A DNA stretch of 64,000 nucleotides, taken from positions 1 to 64,000 of the forward strand of contig JAVYIG010005299.1 of NCBI GenBank assembly GCA_035222895.1, written 5' to 3'. This DNA is from Strongylocentrotus droebachiensis. Its lineage: Eukaryota; Echinodermata; Echinoidea; Camarodonta; Strongylocentrotidae. Below the pieces are notes generated by a model. It did not search any database, was not told the origin of the DNA, and saw only the letters and a program-made list of their open reading frames with translations. Both the position numbers and the translations under genes were made by a program. Positions 26,501 through 38,212 of the stretch are shown here, one piece after another; positions within the stretch are counted from its first letter, which is position 1, and each line of letters opens with the position of its first letter.

Positions 26501-29500
26501 TGATCTACACGTACAAGAAAATAGGAATCAAAATTTGTGTAGCTTTTCAATTTATTTGTTGGAATTGAGGAGGCATTATGGCTCAGTGGTAGGGTACCGA
26601 TCCTGTTACAAGGAAGTCCTGGTTTCGAAACCAAGTACGGTAAATATGCTGGTGTCTTTTGGTAAGGCATTTATCCTCAAGAACAAAGTCCCTTGGATAG
26701 GTCATAAAGCTATAGGTCCTTTTTTTTTGCACCTACAAACTTATTCTTGCTTCCTTAGCATATCAGGTATTTCATATCACCAATTAATTTATTAATAATA
26801 ATTTATTATGAAGGTGATTCAAGACTAGCTTAAAATATACTGCAATAAAGGTAAAAATAACAAAACACAAAAACTTAAAACAAAAATAGAGGTTTAAATG
26901 ATGGTTTCAGTGTAAACCCCTTTTATTACAATTGAGATAAGGCTTTCACTCATCCTTTGTTTCATGGAAACAGGGAAGCAATTAACAGATTACATGTAGA
27001 ATTAGAATTATCACTTGACTGTTAACATCCAGTCTAATGTTTCAAGAATTCCTCTTACCTCGGTATTATAAACCTCGTCCACCCAGACGGCATATCTGGA
27101 GAGGAGCTGAAGGGTCAGCTTCCAGAAGCGATGACACAGCGGGGTCAGGAAGACGTTGTCATGCCAACATCTCTGTAGACACTCCCACAAGACCTGGCTG
27201 GCAGACAGCTGATACTTGGACCCATCTGTTTCCATTTCAAGATGAACAGAAGGAAATACATGTTATGGATTGTCTGGGTTGAGAGATTTGAACACTTAGC
27301 TAAGGTCAAGGATAAATGATTCAAACCACACCATGGAACTTTTGTCCTGAAGCAAAACATTTAATATACATTGCTTCTCTTGACCCAGGTGTAAAGATAC
27401 TCCCCCATTCTATCTATCTACCTATATATCTACAATGGTATCTCCTCCTGGCTCAGAGGTTGATTGCAATGTTTTCCAAATGGTGTGATTTAATCCTTGT
27501 AATTTGAATTAACATGTGTGCTTGTGAAAAATGAATAGCACCTAGAGTACTTATCATAAATAGAAAGGAGGAAGCCAAGAAAGAATGAATCTAGATACAC
27601 TTACAAATATGCATATCCTCATCACATGTTTTTATTAAATCCTGGTTGACAAATATTTGGAGAAAGATACAATAAAATGAAGGAATACCTGGTGCAATGC
27701 TGAAAGGAGACATCAGTGCTGCCTCAAACTGCCCAGCTATCTCTTGAAACCTGACAAAGATACAAGATTAAAGTTTTAATTTTATTCTTCTTCGAATGGA
27801 GTTCAATTGTGTTAAGAATCATGATCATACAAGTAAACTGTTGCTGACATTTTCACAATTAACATCATAAGAATAATTACTTGCAGGGAAACTAATTAAC
27901 ATCATGTTATGGAAAGTCACCCAATTCGGTGATATAACCAGGATAAAGCAGCATAAGATTCACACCTTAATTGGAAGTAGACAGGCAGACTCCACTTGGT
28001 CATAAAAGCACTGTAGGTAGGATGGGACCTGAGACGCTTCACGCTGGCCTGGGAGCCGCATTGCCGCTCAAACCCATCCACAAAGTCTTGTGTCAGTAGG
28101 AATTTCTGCAAGAAATAATGGAAAACAATGATGAGTTTGAAGCAGTGAACACACTTGTAGTGATTATAGTAGTAGTAGTAGACTTTATTGGATAACTCGT
28201 TTAGAACAATCTGCCACAAGGTCTATTGTGACAAGGTCTTTTACAACTAGGCTCACTGCCACAAGGTACACTTGTAAAAAGTTTAAACAGACACAGAGCT
28301 GACCAAGTGAATGTACCACTAGACCAACTTGCATCTCCGATACGGCACTAATGTCTTTTGGCAAGGCATTAATCTTCATTTGCCACACTCGACCCAGGTA
28401 AATGGGTACCTGGCAGGAATTAATTCCTTGAAATGCTAGACCGATGTAATGGCAGCTAGGCTAAAGCCAGAGTAATTAATGCGCCTCGGAATAGAATTTC
28501 TAGCTAGACGGCGCTATAGAAATGTGTATAATTATTATCTCCCATACATGTTTGCAAAGTTTCTTTTGAAGATGGACTATGTCTCACCTGGTGGAATACA
28601 TCAGGGTTGCCAGGGGCAAAGATGGACGGCGTCCTGGCCTCTAGACTGCTGGCTATCTCAGGCCATGCAGCATTGACTGGAAAGTCATAGCCTCTCACTA
28701 TCTCCTGACCACTGGCACTGGATGTGTTTAAGAAAAATAGAATACTTGGGTCAGATGGTTACACAGTCATGCACACAATTGTATGATACGTTAATAATCA
28801 CACAACAAACAGTGGTGCCGTAGTGAAAATTCCTATACCGAACTAAACATTTATTTTTAATGATGAACCAACATTAAATGCATAATATCTAACTTAAGGG
28901 AAAATAATTCACAATAATTGGCACGATAGATTACCAATGCATTCATTTTTTGCACATCAAGCAGCAAAACATATTTACGATAACTATATAATTATTCCAA
29001 CAGAGCATACACAAATTCTTTGTTCACTCTCTTGATGATTTGTTGAACAGTGATTGTTCAGGTACAGTGAGGAAGTACGTTGTAACAGGGAAGCAGCAAA
29101 AAATGATGGAGTCCTATCAGGGGTACATTAATTTAATTTGAAACCTAGGTCCTCTCCCTTGAATGGTTCCAAGATCAGTACCCTGATCAATCAGGCCAGG
29201 CATGATCACAATTAGGTCTTACCTTTGACTTGGTGATGTGACCTCACGGATGAGGTCACAGTGCTTGGGGATGAAGTCCAGGATTCTCGAGTACATGCCT
29301 TTCAGACCCTGAGGATGGTTGTGAAGGAAACTCTCACTGATGATCTGCCATAAAGAAAAAGACGCAAGAGCATGACTTTTCACTGGTATGCATCAATCAA
29401 TGTTATATTCTTCATGATTCCACTTCAAACATATGAAGAGATTACAATATATTCTTCCACTTTGAGACGTATGGAGTAACTGCGTTCTAATCTTCTACTT

Positions 29501-30785
29501 TTTAACATAGGATTCACTATGAAAGTAAGATAATTTTAGAATGTTAATCATTTGCTAGAGTAGAACAAAACACATGAGCTTCCAGTCAATGAGGGAGACC
29601 CTACTGACAGAGCTTTTGTAAGTGTGAGGAGATAGTGAAAAGAGGGCAATAAGATTCAGACAATCCTGAACAAGAAAAGAAAAGAAAAGAACAAGCAATG
29701 ATGATATGAACAGAAAAGAAGACAAAGACTAAAGATGGAGACGATCAAAGAACAGTTGATCACTTACCTCGTCTAAGTACGGTTTGACAGCAATCTGTCT
29801 AAAGAGGGCCTCGGCATCCCTCATCTTATCTATGGTGGCATATGTTCTCAGGCACTGACATAGGACATTGGTGTCCCCAGCTCCCAAGCCCTCCCTGAAA
29901 GACTTCTCTAGGCTGTGCTGGAGGGTCACTGTAATGGCAGCTATCCTCTGTGGAAATAAGAATACAATTTTGCTTCAGTAACTAGGCTCTCTGTTAAAAA
30001 TAAGAGCTATTATAAAGTCTTTAAGACCCTTCCTGAAAGATTTCTCTACGCTATGATTACTTTAAGCTTTTTCTACCTGTTTTGCATGCCAAGTGAGATG
30101 GTGACATAACCTACAGGTACTAACAGAGAAAAGGGCACTAACATTATTACTCTTGACAAAGAGAACCCCTTGAGAGGTTCAAATGCATACATTTGTATGT
30201 GCGTTATCTGTTTTATGTATATTATGCATTAAGAAATGTTTTATGGATGAATGTCCCAAATGGAAGAATATTACTCATCAAACTATCAACAACAAAAAAG
30301 GGGTATTTCTGCACATTGGGTAGGATGTTTAAGTGTTAGTATTTTCCCTTAAAATCATCCACATGTTTATAGTACGCATACATTCACAATCCATGATTGT
30401 CATAGAAAAATTGACAACTTACAAATTACATGTGTGAGATGCATATATTGGGTCATCCTTCATAGATTTTTGATGCAAATTTAAAATTGATGCAACAAAC
30501 TAAACCCATACTCACAGGTCTAATTTTCTCCACTAGAGGAAGTCCTTTGCTCTGAGTTACGTAGTACTGTAGCTGGTTAAATTCAGATGCCACTCTTTCT
30601 ATTTGCTGGCCAGTCAGTTCACTAGAAGAATACAATGTGTGAGAAGAAAATGTTGGCTTATAATGATCTTTGCCAGAGTCTAATACAGTGGGATACATCT
30701 TCCAATACTTGTAACACTAAAAGCCTAAGGACATCTCTTCCTTTTCCATTGTATTATATGGATGTGACCAACAACAACCCCCCCC

Positions 30786-30855
<70 letters not shown>

Positions 30856-33142
30856 GTCTGTCTGACTCTGTCTCTCTCTCTCTCTATTTCATCTCTTTTG
30901 CATCACCTTCTTTCATGCAATTATGCTGTTGTTGGTTTAAGAATAACATCAGAAGAAAAATGGCACTGCGTAACTAGGTCCCTGCATGTACAAGTCTGGC
31001 TGCATGTAACATTGGGTAGGGCATGATCCTCAATTACTCAGTCCCACTAATAGTATTTCATGTTGTATTTCTACAGATGTCTTGCCTAAAATACATGCCA
31101 GTGCCTTCCTAGCATCCCAGTCATAGATAATCAAGGAATGAACTCACATGCTTGTGTTTTCCTGTGGCTCACTGTCTTCTGTAATCCTTAGAATACCCTC
31201 CATCTTCTCCACAGACTTCACTATGTTCATCAACCTTTGCAAGCATGCCTTTGATGGGAAAAAATACAAATCAATTGTTTTCTTTTCAATAACATGTCCT
31301 CTTTACTTAAAACTGTCTGATACCCTATCCTTTCAAGTCAAGTCCCTCTTATCCCATTTCTGTTGATTTTCATCATCTCAGCTGGTCTCCACACAATTAC
31401 ATTCTGCACTCCGCAAAATATTGATAACTTGTAGATCAGCAATAAAAAAATATACGGGAGCGGTGAGCGATTAGCTCTTGAAAGCTCCAAAAGAGCTCTG
31501 TTAAAAACAAGAAAATACCTATATCACTAAAGAAAGAAAAAAGAACTTTGTCTTATACCACACACCAAACCCTAAGAACATTCCCATGAACAGATAAGTA
31601 TATTTTTGTTTACACTGCTAGTAGGCTGTTACTCAAACCTAATTTTTATTCTAGTGCAGGATGCTGGAGGTAATGATGAATCTTCCTGACTTCCAAAGAT
31701 TAAGAAACTGCATTCATGAGATGGATAGTAATGATTTTAATTTTTCCCATGACTTAGGGTTGGTTGGCAGGATTTTGTTTTCTTCCAGTAACAATAAAAG
31801 CTTAAAAAGTAAATTAAATTGATATGTATTGAGTAAAACATATTGGAATCAATGAAGGGCAGGAGGCACTTGATTTTTTCCAATTCTTGCTGTCCGTACC
31901 TTCTTTTGACGAGTTCTATTTCTGGTAGCCATTTTCTCTTCAACATCTTGAATGGCTTCATCGATGGCACATCGAACACTCTGTATAACATAACAAACGG
32001 TTAATTAATCAAAAAGACATTTTCATCTTTCTTGAAAATGTTTGTACTACACTATGAAAGACAAAAAGTAATAAGTTATGCAGTGCACAGCATTTTATAA
32101 TGCACAAGTTTACACAGGGAATATCATCAGTTTTGTTATCATGAACTGCAGTTTTAACACAAAAAGCTTTAATCCTAAAGAATGAATAACATTTAAAATT
32201 TGACTAAAATTAATTGTGTTCTAATAAATATTAGAAGATTTTGCATGGGAAGCACAAACCATATTTCATCATCAATCCATCTAGGCTACTTAGTATATAT
32301 TCACCTAAAATTCAGTTTAATGCAAAGATTGACAAAGTTAAACAAAAGAAACTTACCATAACTTCTTCTCTGAGTTGACCAAGAGGAACTGAGAGATTCC
32401 CAATCGCCTTGTCCATTCCAACCTGTTTAAATAATGTAGAATTTTATGAACATTTTAGTAATGCAGAAAGAGTGGTTACATGTAGGTGCAGACCTACATG
32501 TATATTGCCACTCATATACAGTCAAACCTGCTTTAGTAACCACCTGTCTACAAAGTCCACGTTTCTTGTCTACCTTGGGGTGTCTTTATAGACAGGTTTC
32601 ACGGTATAAGAAGACAACAAAAGAAGAATATCACATTGGCCCTATATATATATCTATAAATTTTTACATTATATATATTCTAATATATATCTGATCTATA
32701 TCATCATCAGACATAATTGCTAGACATAGCTCTGCAACCTTCTGCACTTTCCCTACAACTCAATATCAATCAGGATTTTCACATTATATCCAAACCAAGT
32801 CTTTGTAATTAAATTCTGCACAACGCATCAAGCAGATATATTATCTTCAGGTGAAAACCTGTATGAAAGCATATAGGTTTTTCTTTAATTCTAGACATTG
32901 AAACATACAAACATACTGAATTTGCAGCATTGCATAATCTATATTAAAATGCCTTTATACAATATATTCTGTCAATTTACCAGATTTGATGAGAGATTGA
33001 CAAAGTCAGCATAGTCCTTATTGATGAGTTCCACCATGGCATTCTTGAGGGTCTTAAAGTAGATGTGTAGATCCTCTCGCAAGGTTTCCAACTGGACATG
33101 ATGCCTGCATTCTGCCACAAAGCTATCCACATCAAAGTCACC
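20944..33142 (-). CDS. COG2: Conserved oligomeric Golgi complex subunit 2, 17 exons, first exon missing
   Basis: COG2 is a lobe A subunit of the COG tethering complex, which guides retrograde vesicles within the Golgi. Minus-strand exons: 33142-32981, 32422-32357, 31980-31900, 31248-31148, 30621-30516, 29947-29768, 29344-29223, 28717-28588, 28105-27966, 27750-27689, 27225-27059, 26504-26316, 25782-25707, 25027-24885, 24198-24062, 22218-22038 and 21039-20944 (TGA). All phases join, giving 712 residues. The human protein is 738, so only about 25-30 N-terminal residues are absent. Diagnostic blocks are AMVELINKDYADFVNLSSNL, SVPLGQLREEV, RVASEFNQLQY, CLRTYATIDKMRDAEAL, FAPGNPDVFH, ERQCGSQASVKRLRSHP, IPRLYRRTNRE and GMSDDDKIRLQLALDV near the C-terminus. 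The first listed exon starts in phase 0 at GDFDVDSF, so an exon carrying the start codon must lie upstream; I could not identify it. The exon ending at 26316 uses a weaker donor (GTCAGT). Confidence 0.96.
22480..22982. mobile_element. TTAA-flanked non-autonomous element, 503 bp, perfect 19-bp termini
   Basis: AGGTAATACAAAGTTTTGG at 22480 is repeated inverted as CCAAAACTTTGTATTACCT ending at 22982. TTAA lies immediately outside each end (22476-22479 and 22983-22986). It has no coding capacity and lies in the COG2 intron between exons 24198-24062 and 22218-22038. Confidence 0.88.
23394..24032. mobile_element. hAT-like MITE with 8-bp target duplication and embedded foreign DNA
   Basis: The outer termini TAGTGCTGTAAC and GTTACAGCACTA are perfect inverted repeats. 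The direct repeat ATTATAAG flanks them (23386-23393 and 24033-24040), the 8-bp signature of hAT insertion. Subterminal ACCGGACGGTT blocks also mirror each other. Between two A/T homopolymer tracts (23471-23530 and 23910-23947) lies a segment with a reverse-transcriptase fragment. It is in the same COG2 intron as the 22480 element. Confidence 0.9.
23573..23740 (-). pseudogene. Fragment of non-LTR retrotransposon reverse transcriptase
   Basis: On the minus strand the translation contains GVPQGSIGPLLFLIYINDL, the conserved fingers/palm motif of LINE reverse transcriptases just before the catalytic FADD block. The catalytic block itself is absent, so the fragment is inactive. It lies inside the hAT MITE at 23394-24032. 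Confidence 0.85.
25064..25257. mobile_element. TA-flanked mariner-like MITE, 194 bp
   Basis: Termini TACAGTGAAACCTG and CAGGTTTGACTGTA are inverted repeats ending in TA, as for Tc1/mariner insertions. The interior repeats GGTCTTTATAGRCAGGTG in both orientations. Its left edge is 37 bp from the splice acceptor of the COG2 exon beginning at 25027. Confidence 0.78.
26236..26256 (+). repeat. Poly-G run of about 20
   Basis: A homopolymer G tract in a COG2 intron, about 60 bp from the exon boundary at 26316. Confidence 0.85.
26571..26760 (+). mobile_element. tRNA-derived SINE
   Basis: An A-box TGGCTCAGTGG (26579-26589, a perfect match to TRGCNNAGYNGG) and a B-box-like GGTTTCGAAACC (26621-26632) form a pol III head. 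The body continues GTCTTTTGGTAAGGCATTTATCCTCA, which matches the SINE tail at 28347. It lies in a COG2 intron, same left-to-right orientation as the plus strand. Confidence 0.8.
28338..28540 (+). mobile_element. SINE body and 3' end
   Basis: Shares GTCTTTTGGCAAGGCATTAA with the SINE at 26571. It continues through AATGGGTACCTGGCAGG and ends with GCGCTATAGAAATGTGTATA followed by an ATT-rich tail, the typical 3' end of this SINE family. The tRNA-like head is missing (5' truncation). It lies in a COG2 intron. Confidence 0.75.
30023..30060 (-). pseudogene. Decayed duplicate of part of a COG2 exon
   Basis: CCTTCCTGAAAGATTTCTCT at about 30029 and its flanks match the neighbouring COG2 exon (about 29889-29922, CCTCCCTGAAAGACTTCTCT) with only a few differences over about 35 bp. 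It lies in the adjacent intron, about 80 bp from the exon edge, and has no splice sites of its own. Confidence 0.65.
30789..30855 (+). repeat. (TC)n microsatellite, about 32 units
   Basis: An uninterrupted TCTC run preceded by a C9 run and followed by interrupted (TC)n to about 30885, in a COG2 intron. Confidence 0.95.
32517..32606. mobile_element. Short mariner-like MITE related to the one at 25064
   Basis: TACAGTCAAACCTG at the left and CAGGTTTCACGGTA at the right form inverted termini with TA ends; the interior carries CCACCTGTCTA and GTCTTTATAGACAG as in the 194-bp copy. It lies in a COG2 intron, about 95 bp from the exon at 32422. Confidence 0.72.
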
Positions 33143-33581
33143 CTGCAACCGTGTTGGAAAGAAAAACAAATGGTATTAATCCAATATTTAGAAGAAAAAA
33201 ATTGTTTTTTATTTGTAAATGTGAATGGAATCTGCTACAACCAATATAATGTACCCGTTCTGGGACTTGTCTTGCACATGCAGCACATGTCCATTTTTTT
33301 CTTCAGACTTCAGAGTGTTGATTTTTAAACTTGCCAACAGCATTGGGCTGTAAATTTTCAGAGGTTTGAAGTCACGAAGAGAAATATTTTGGTTGTCTCC
33401 TATTAACATTGTTGTTGTTTCATTATGAGAGGGAAACAGGTTACTCTGTAAATGGAGATTATAATTAAAAAGAATTCCAAGTTCTCACACTGATTTATAT
33501 CTGAGTATCTGACATTCATTTAGAACCTAATGTTATTAAAATTTCTGAAATGATGCCTTGTCTTTGAACAAAGCTTTAGAT

Positions 33582-35156
33582 TAGGGAGGCCAATGCCCAA
33601 ATCTAACTTTTTAATTACGAATTTGTTTAAAATAAAACAAAGATTAAAAGAAAGCATTTACTTTCACTAAGAAAACTCACCCATCTGCCGACTCCAGAAG
33701 TTCCATAAAATAGGAGATATCCAGCTTTTAAGCACTCCCTTCCTTCTACGCTTGGCCGTACGCAAGAGCCTTGAAACAATCAATTTCATGGTCCCAAAAA
33801 TTACGTCGAGAATTAGACAGGCCCGAGGGAATGGGCGTGTCATCATGGTCATTGCCCGGACAACAAGTTCAAAACTTCGCGCGAAAGTGCATTCATCATC
33901 ACCGGCTAGCCTTGAATTAGTCGCACACACCGACACAGTACTACAGGCCGTCCACGTACGGTAATTGCATGCAAGCCGCAATCGAGCCATGCTAGCCATG
34001 CCATAATGAGAGAAAGCTTGAAAACCACTCATTGTAAATTAAGAAAATGATTGAAATAAATAAATAGGCCTACCTTAGTTTTGATATGTATTCCAATTAT
34101 TTCCTCATGAGTAAAGATCAATCTGACACTGCAAAATCCAACAGTTGCAGCGAACACAATACGATCGATAAATCCAACAGTTGCAGCGAACACAATACGG
34201 AATCAAACATAGTCAATAGGACTGCACGCATTGATAGACGTGTACTGACGGAGATATTTCTCTCCCTCTCTCTCTCTCTCACTAACCATGATGATATACA
34301 CTAAAACACACACGTTCAAATCATGGCATTCATTACATTTCTCAATTGGAGTATAGACTGCTCACGTAGACTTTTTTTTTTTTACTGAAATGTCTTTTTT
34401 TACACTTCTCATACATTACTGCACGACACTGGTGTCTAGTGCTGAGAAAAAGGTACTATGTGTGAGACTACGTCAAATTTGTTTTGCGCGCGATGAGACC
34501 GGACCTCATACATATTCATATTATGATGTCGCAAGACTTCTATTTTGGGCTGGAACAATGACGTCTTTGTCACAGTTTTGCTCCCCAATTTGAGATGGCT
34601 CTAGCTATGGGGCTCAAACCAACGCAAGATTGACAAAAACATCGTACTCTATCTACCTTTGATTGTGCAGTTTGTAAAAATCTGCAATTAAAAAGATATA
34701 ATCCTTTTTCGTTATATTTTCTAGTTGTTAAAAGTGACATTTGAACACAACTGATATGTTAATCTCTATCAAAAGTTCTTTGATATTAAATTGATTCCAT
34801 ATTTTTAGGCGCTACCTTCAGTCATTGAGAAGGATTTTAGTGAGCTAACCTCATCGCCCTCTAGGACCCTTCTAGTTTCTCTTGTCCGTCCGTTATTTTC
34901 GTCTGCTAACTGAATTATTGGATCTAAAAATGTCAAAATCTGCAAGATCGTCAACAAAGGGTGAAAGACTGTTACAGATCCGTGATTATAGGTATGTTGT
35001 GGAGTGTGTAATTGTGTATTTGTTATACATTTGATTCCATAGATATTTGTTTTCTTTTTTTTCCCCTTTTTTTTTCTTCTGGTAATTTTCTGACTTGGAC
35101 GACGAGCGCACAAATCGTAGGCGTAGAAGCCTTACGCCCGGGCATTGGCCTCCCTA
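33582..35156. mobile_element. hAT-like element of about 1.6 kb, no intact transposase
   Basis: TAGGGAGGCCAATGCCC at 33582 is repeated inverted as GGGCATTGGCCTCCCTA ending at 35156, a perfect 17-bp terminal repeat. The direct repeat TTTAGAT flanks it (33575-33581 and 35157-35163; 8 bp with one mismatch). The interior is CpG-richer than its surroundings and has a direct repeat, AAATCCAACAGTTGCAGCGA, at 34134 and 34170. The open frames (minus 34032-33667, minus 35113-34805) resemble no family I know and are not called as genes. Confidence 0.8.
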
Positions 35157-35180
35157 TTTAGATGCATGAAAATGTTATAA

Positions 35181-35711
35181 TTAAAAAGCTTTGGTTTTTC
35201 TCTCTCTCTTATCCACTTTCTTAAAATATTCACAAGGTGTTGTTTGCTTTAAATTTGAGACTTTTTTGTCTTTGTCTGATACCGAGCTCAAAGCATCAAT
35301 AGCAAAGGCAATTGAGTTGACATGATTGATAGACAAGAATGTTGCAATGTTTTTGACAGTCGTTTCGTCGCCTTTCACCGTCTTCAGTTAATTCAGCAAC
35401 TCAGCATCGTTAAGTTTACTTTGATTGAAGTGGATCTCGTTTCTAACAATAAAATATTGGAGGACTAATACAACAAAAGTCTTCTGATGTTTGCTGAAGT
35501 TAATATGTTGTTTGACCTTCCTTATGCAAGTTGCGATACGAAGAACAAATTTTCATCACCACACACATTGAATTTAACGAATGGGACTGAAGTTAAGGAA
35601 ATTTCACAATTATTGAAGCACTTACCCTCAAAAATATATCCTGATCAAAGCAAAGTGATGTTTGATCCGTCCCAACTGGTAACAGCTTCAAATGCAAAGA
35701 CATTTTTGTGA
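35181..35711. other. Unidentified degenerate open frames next to the hAT-like element
   Basis: Minus 35378-35181 (65 codons) and plus 35487-35711 (74 codons) have balanced composition rather than repeat composition, and the minus frame extends upstream past a single stop. They match no family I recognise. They may be remnants of a mobile element or of host exons, but a chance origin is possible. Confidence 0.25.
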
Positions 35712-35889
35712 TTTTAGGGATAAATTAGACCACCTTTATTGCCTAAAAGAAGGGGGTCCGTCTTCGGTTACACTTCACAAGTTACGATAGCTGATAGCGG
35801 CCACGTCCACGTCCACTGCTCTAGCCTGCACCACATACTACCGGTATTGATCGCCCTCGGCCTCTGCACTGATGATCCTTGAGTTCGCT

Positions 35890-36125
35890 GACTGAGTAGA
35901 AGAGAAGAAGAAGAGGACGGAGGAGGGAGAAGAAGAATTAGAAGAAGAGAAGAAGAACGGGAAGATTTTATTACACGGATGTGTATATGCGCTTTACACA
36001 GATGATAAAAGAAAAAGAAATACGGGAGGAGAGGAAGAGGAGGAGGTAGAAGAAGAAGAGGAAGAGAAAGAAGAAGAAGAGCAAATTAAAATGATGAAGA
36101 AATCGAAGAAAAAGAAGAAGACGTT
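35890..36125 (+). repeat. Purine-rich GAA/GAG tract
   Basis: About 235 bp dominated by GAAGAAGAG units, almost pyrimidine-free apart from a 60-bp interruption (35965-36020). Such mirror-like purine tracts can form triplex DNA. Confidence 0.85.
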
Positions 36126-36182
36126 CACTCCAATCAGCATCTATTTCTGAGTTGCTTTGGAACGCTTTTTCTTTAACACTTT

Positions 36183-36184
<2 letters not shown>

Positions 36185-36215
<31 letters not shown>

Positions 36216-36275
36216 CAATAACAATAAATTAATAATAATAATAGTGATAATAATCAAAAATAACAATAACAATAA
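36185..36275 (+). repeat. (AAT)n/(AAC)n microsatellite
   Basis: AATAATAAT runs interspersed with AACAAT, about 90 bp. Confidence 0.9.
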
Positions 36276-37454
36276 ATTATGCTTTTATAGCTATGCGCTT
36301 TAAAAAGATAGGACAACAGTGAAAGAATCACAAGAATGATAAGGAAGAGGGACATTATGGCATAACAGAATAACAAGATAAAATATATGTAGTCCAAATT
36401 AAAGAATAATACATTGATTTCATTTAATCAAAGTGGCCCTGGTCTTGGATTTTTTCATTATCAATCTAAAAGAAAAATTAAGTTCACAGCCTATGCGGGG
36501 GTGCCGGGGTTGAAAATCTTGGATAATACTCGCTTGTGCCATTTATTTTTTTTAATTACAAAAATAAACCTGCATCATATTCGACTTTATCCATTTTGTG
36601 TCAGAGCGCAGGAACCGAGTAATCTCAACTTTCCATAATATTAAAGACTTTCATTCCCAAAATCGAATCTTCAGGTCAACGTTAAAGTTCAAGATAATTC
36701 CATTTCCACATATCATTTCTTTTCAAATCACATGACAAAATTAATGACAAAAGATATCAAAACTATATATACATGACTCGATATGACAAATATCATGCAG
36801 AAGAAAATCGCACTGCATACTCTCCATGATGGTAGTAATAAGAAAAGAAAATATGTCCTACATAACACATAGCAACCCACCCCCCCCCCCTCCCCCGGGC
36901 CCCCCGGAAAAAAATGGATTATATATTTAAGCTAGGCACATGTAGATAAGTAATGGGACACCCTCCCCTCCCTTACGAAACACTTTAAGATTCTATTAAA
37001 GAAAATCTCGGACTGCTTTAGGTATACCGATACTTTTTATGTGTATGTTTTGGACGAACCCCCCCCCCCCCACCCCCTTTGCATTTGTTTTATAATAAAA
37101 AATAATAATAAAACATTATTTAAAAAAAAAAGAGTTATGGTAATGGGTGACCCCAAAAAGCTGGCCTTACCAACCGCCCCCCCCCCCCTCCCCCTACGAA
37201 TCTAAATATCGATCGGCCAAATTTTCAAATTCTTTGAAAAACTGAGGGGGAAAAAAATATGACCTCTTACAAATTGTGTCTTGCAAAAGTCCATAGCTAA
37301 TTAAATTACTTATAGCTTTAAAATAGTATATCAACAATTACATTTTAAGTATTGATAGTATCAACAGACAATTTTGTTCACGACACTTCGCATGATTGTG
37401 ACAGCAAGTATTCTTTTTATCTAACATAAATGCTTAGCTAAAATCTCATACACA

Positions 37455-37887
37455 CAGGCGCGTACGCAGGGGGGGGGGGGGGGGAGGGGGGGTAAGAGGA
37501 CACATTTTTTTATTTTTTTGGTCCCAAAAAAATCGCAACGACTCAGCCGACCGCTGAATAAGCGGGGGGGGGGGGGGGGGGGGGGGGGGGGGTAAGAGGA
37601 CACTTTTTTTTTGGGGGGGGGGGGGGGTCTCGAAATTTGGAAATTTGACATTTTGACCCGTTGGGGGGGGGGGGGTAAGGTCACCTTTTTTAGGTCGGCC
37701 ATGGAATATTTTTTTTTATTTTTTTTAATAAATAATTTAAAAAAAAAAAAAAAAAAAAATCCAAAAGGGGGGGGGGGGGGTTTTAGGGGGTTTTGGGGGG
37801 GGGGGGGGTTTACACACAAAAAATTACCAAAGGGGGGGGGTTTAACCCCCCAAACCCCCCCCCCCCCCCCACCTGCGTACGCGCCTG
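37455..37887. mobile_element. hAT-type MITE filled with poly-G/poly-C tracts
   Basis: Perfect 16-bp termini CAGGCGCGTACGCAGG and CCTGCGTACGCGCCTG, flanked by the 8-bp direct repeat CATACACA (37447-37454 and 37888-37895). The 433-bp body alternates G-runs of 8-28 with short A/T stretches; GGGGTAAGAGGACAC occurs twice. Long proline- or glycine-rich frames on either strand are artefacts of these runs. It has no coding capacity. Confidence 0.9.
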
Positions 37888-38084
37888 CATACACACATTC
37901 ATTGATTTTTCTGAAGTTCATTTATAATTGTACAAATGAAAAGAATGACAATGAGCCTTCGGACAAAGGAGTCATCCGATTATTTGTATGCACAATATCC
38001 ACCATCTCCACTCCTGGGGAGTATTCGTACCATACGGTCAACGTGAGGATAGATGGCAATTACTATAACACAAAGGCTTTCGTC

Positions 38085-38212
38085 ATCCTACCAGGTCCCC
38101 GTTTCTCTCCTGGTTATGGAGTGGAAAATGTAGACCAATGCCTTGTCAAAGGACAATAGTGTCATATCGGGGATCAAGCTCACGACCTTTGCATTTCAAG
38201 TCAAGTTCCTAA
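38085..38212 (-). mobile_element. tRNA-derived SINE fragment, reverse orientation
   Basis: On the minus strand the order is the tRNA-like head (GAAATGCAAAGGTCGTGAGC with a B-box region reading GAGCTTGATCCCCGA) then TCCTTTGACAAGGCATTGGT, the same body as the SINEs at 26571 and 28338. Confidence 0.7.

Noticed and set aside
26571-26650. Possible tRNA gene with good A and B boxes
   Set aside because: No plausible cloverleaf acceptor or anticodon arm; the body matches another SINE copy at 28338.
33667-34032. Minus-strand 121-codon frame starting MSGFQAFSHYG, considered as COG2 exon 1
   Set aside because: Joining it through the GTGAGT donor to the next COG2 exon gives an immediate stop, and it lies within a transposon bounded by terminal repeats and a target duplication.
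37421-38159. Long proline/glycine-rich open frames on both strands
   Set aside because: They are translations of poly-G/poly-C tracts inside a hAT MITE plus a flanking SINE; no protein family resemblance.
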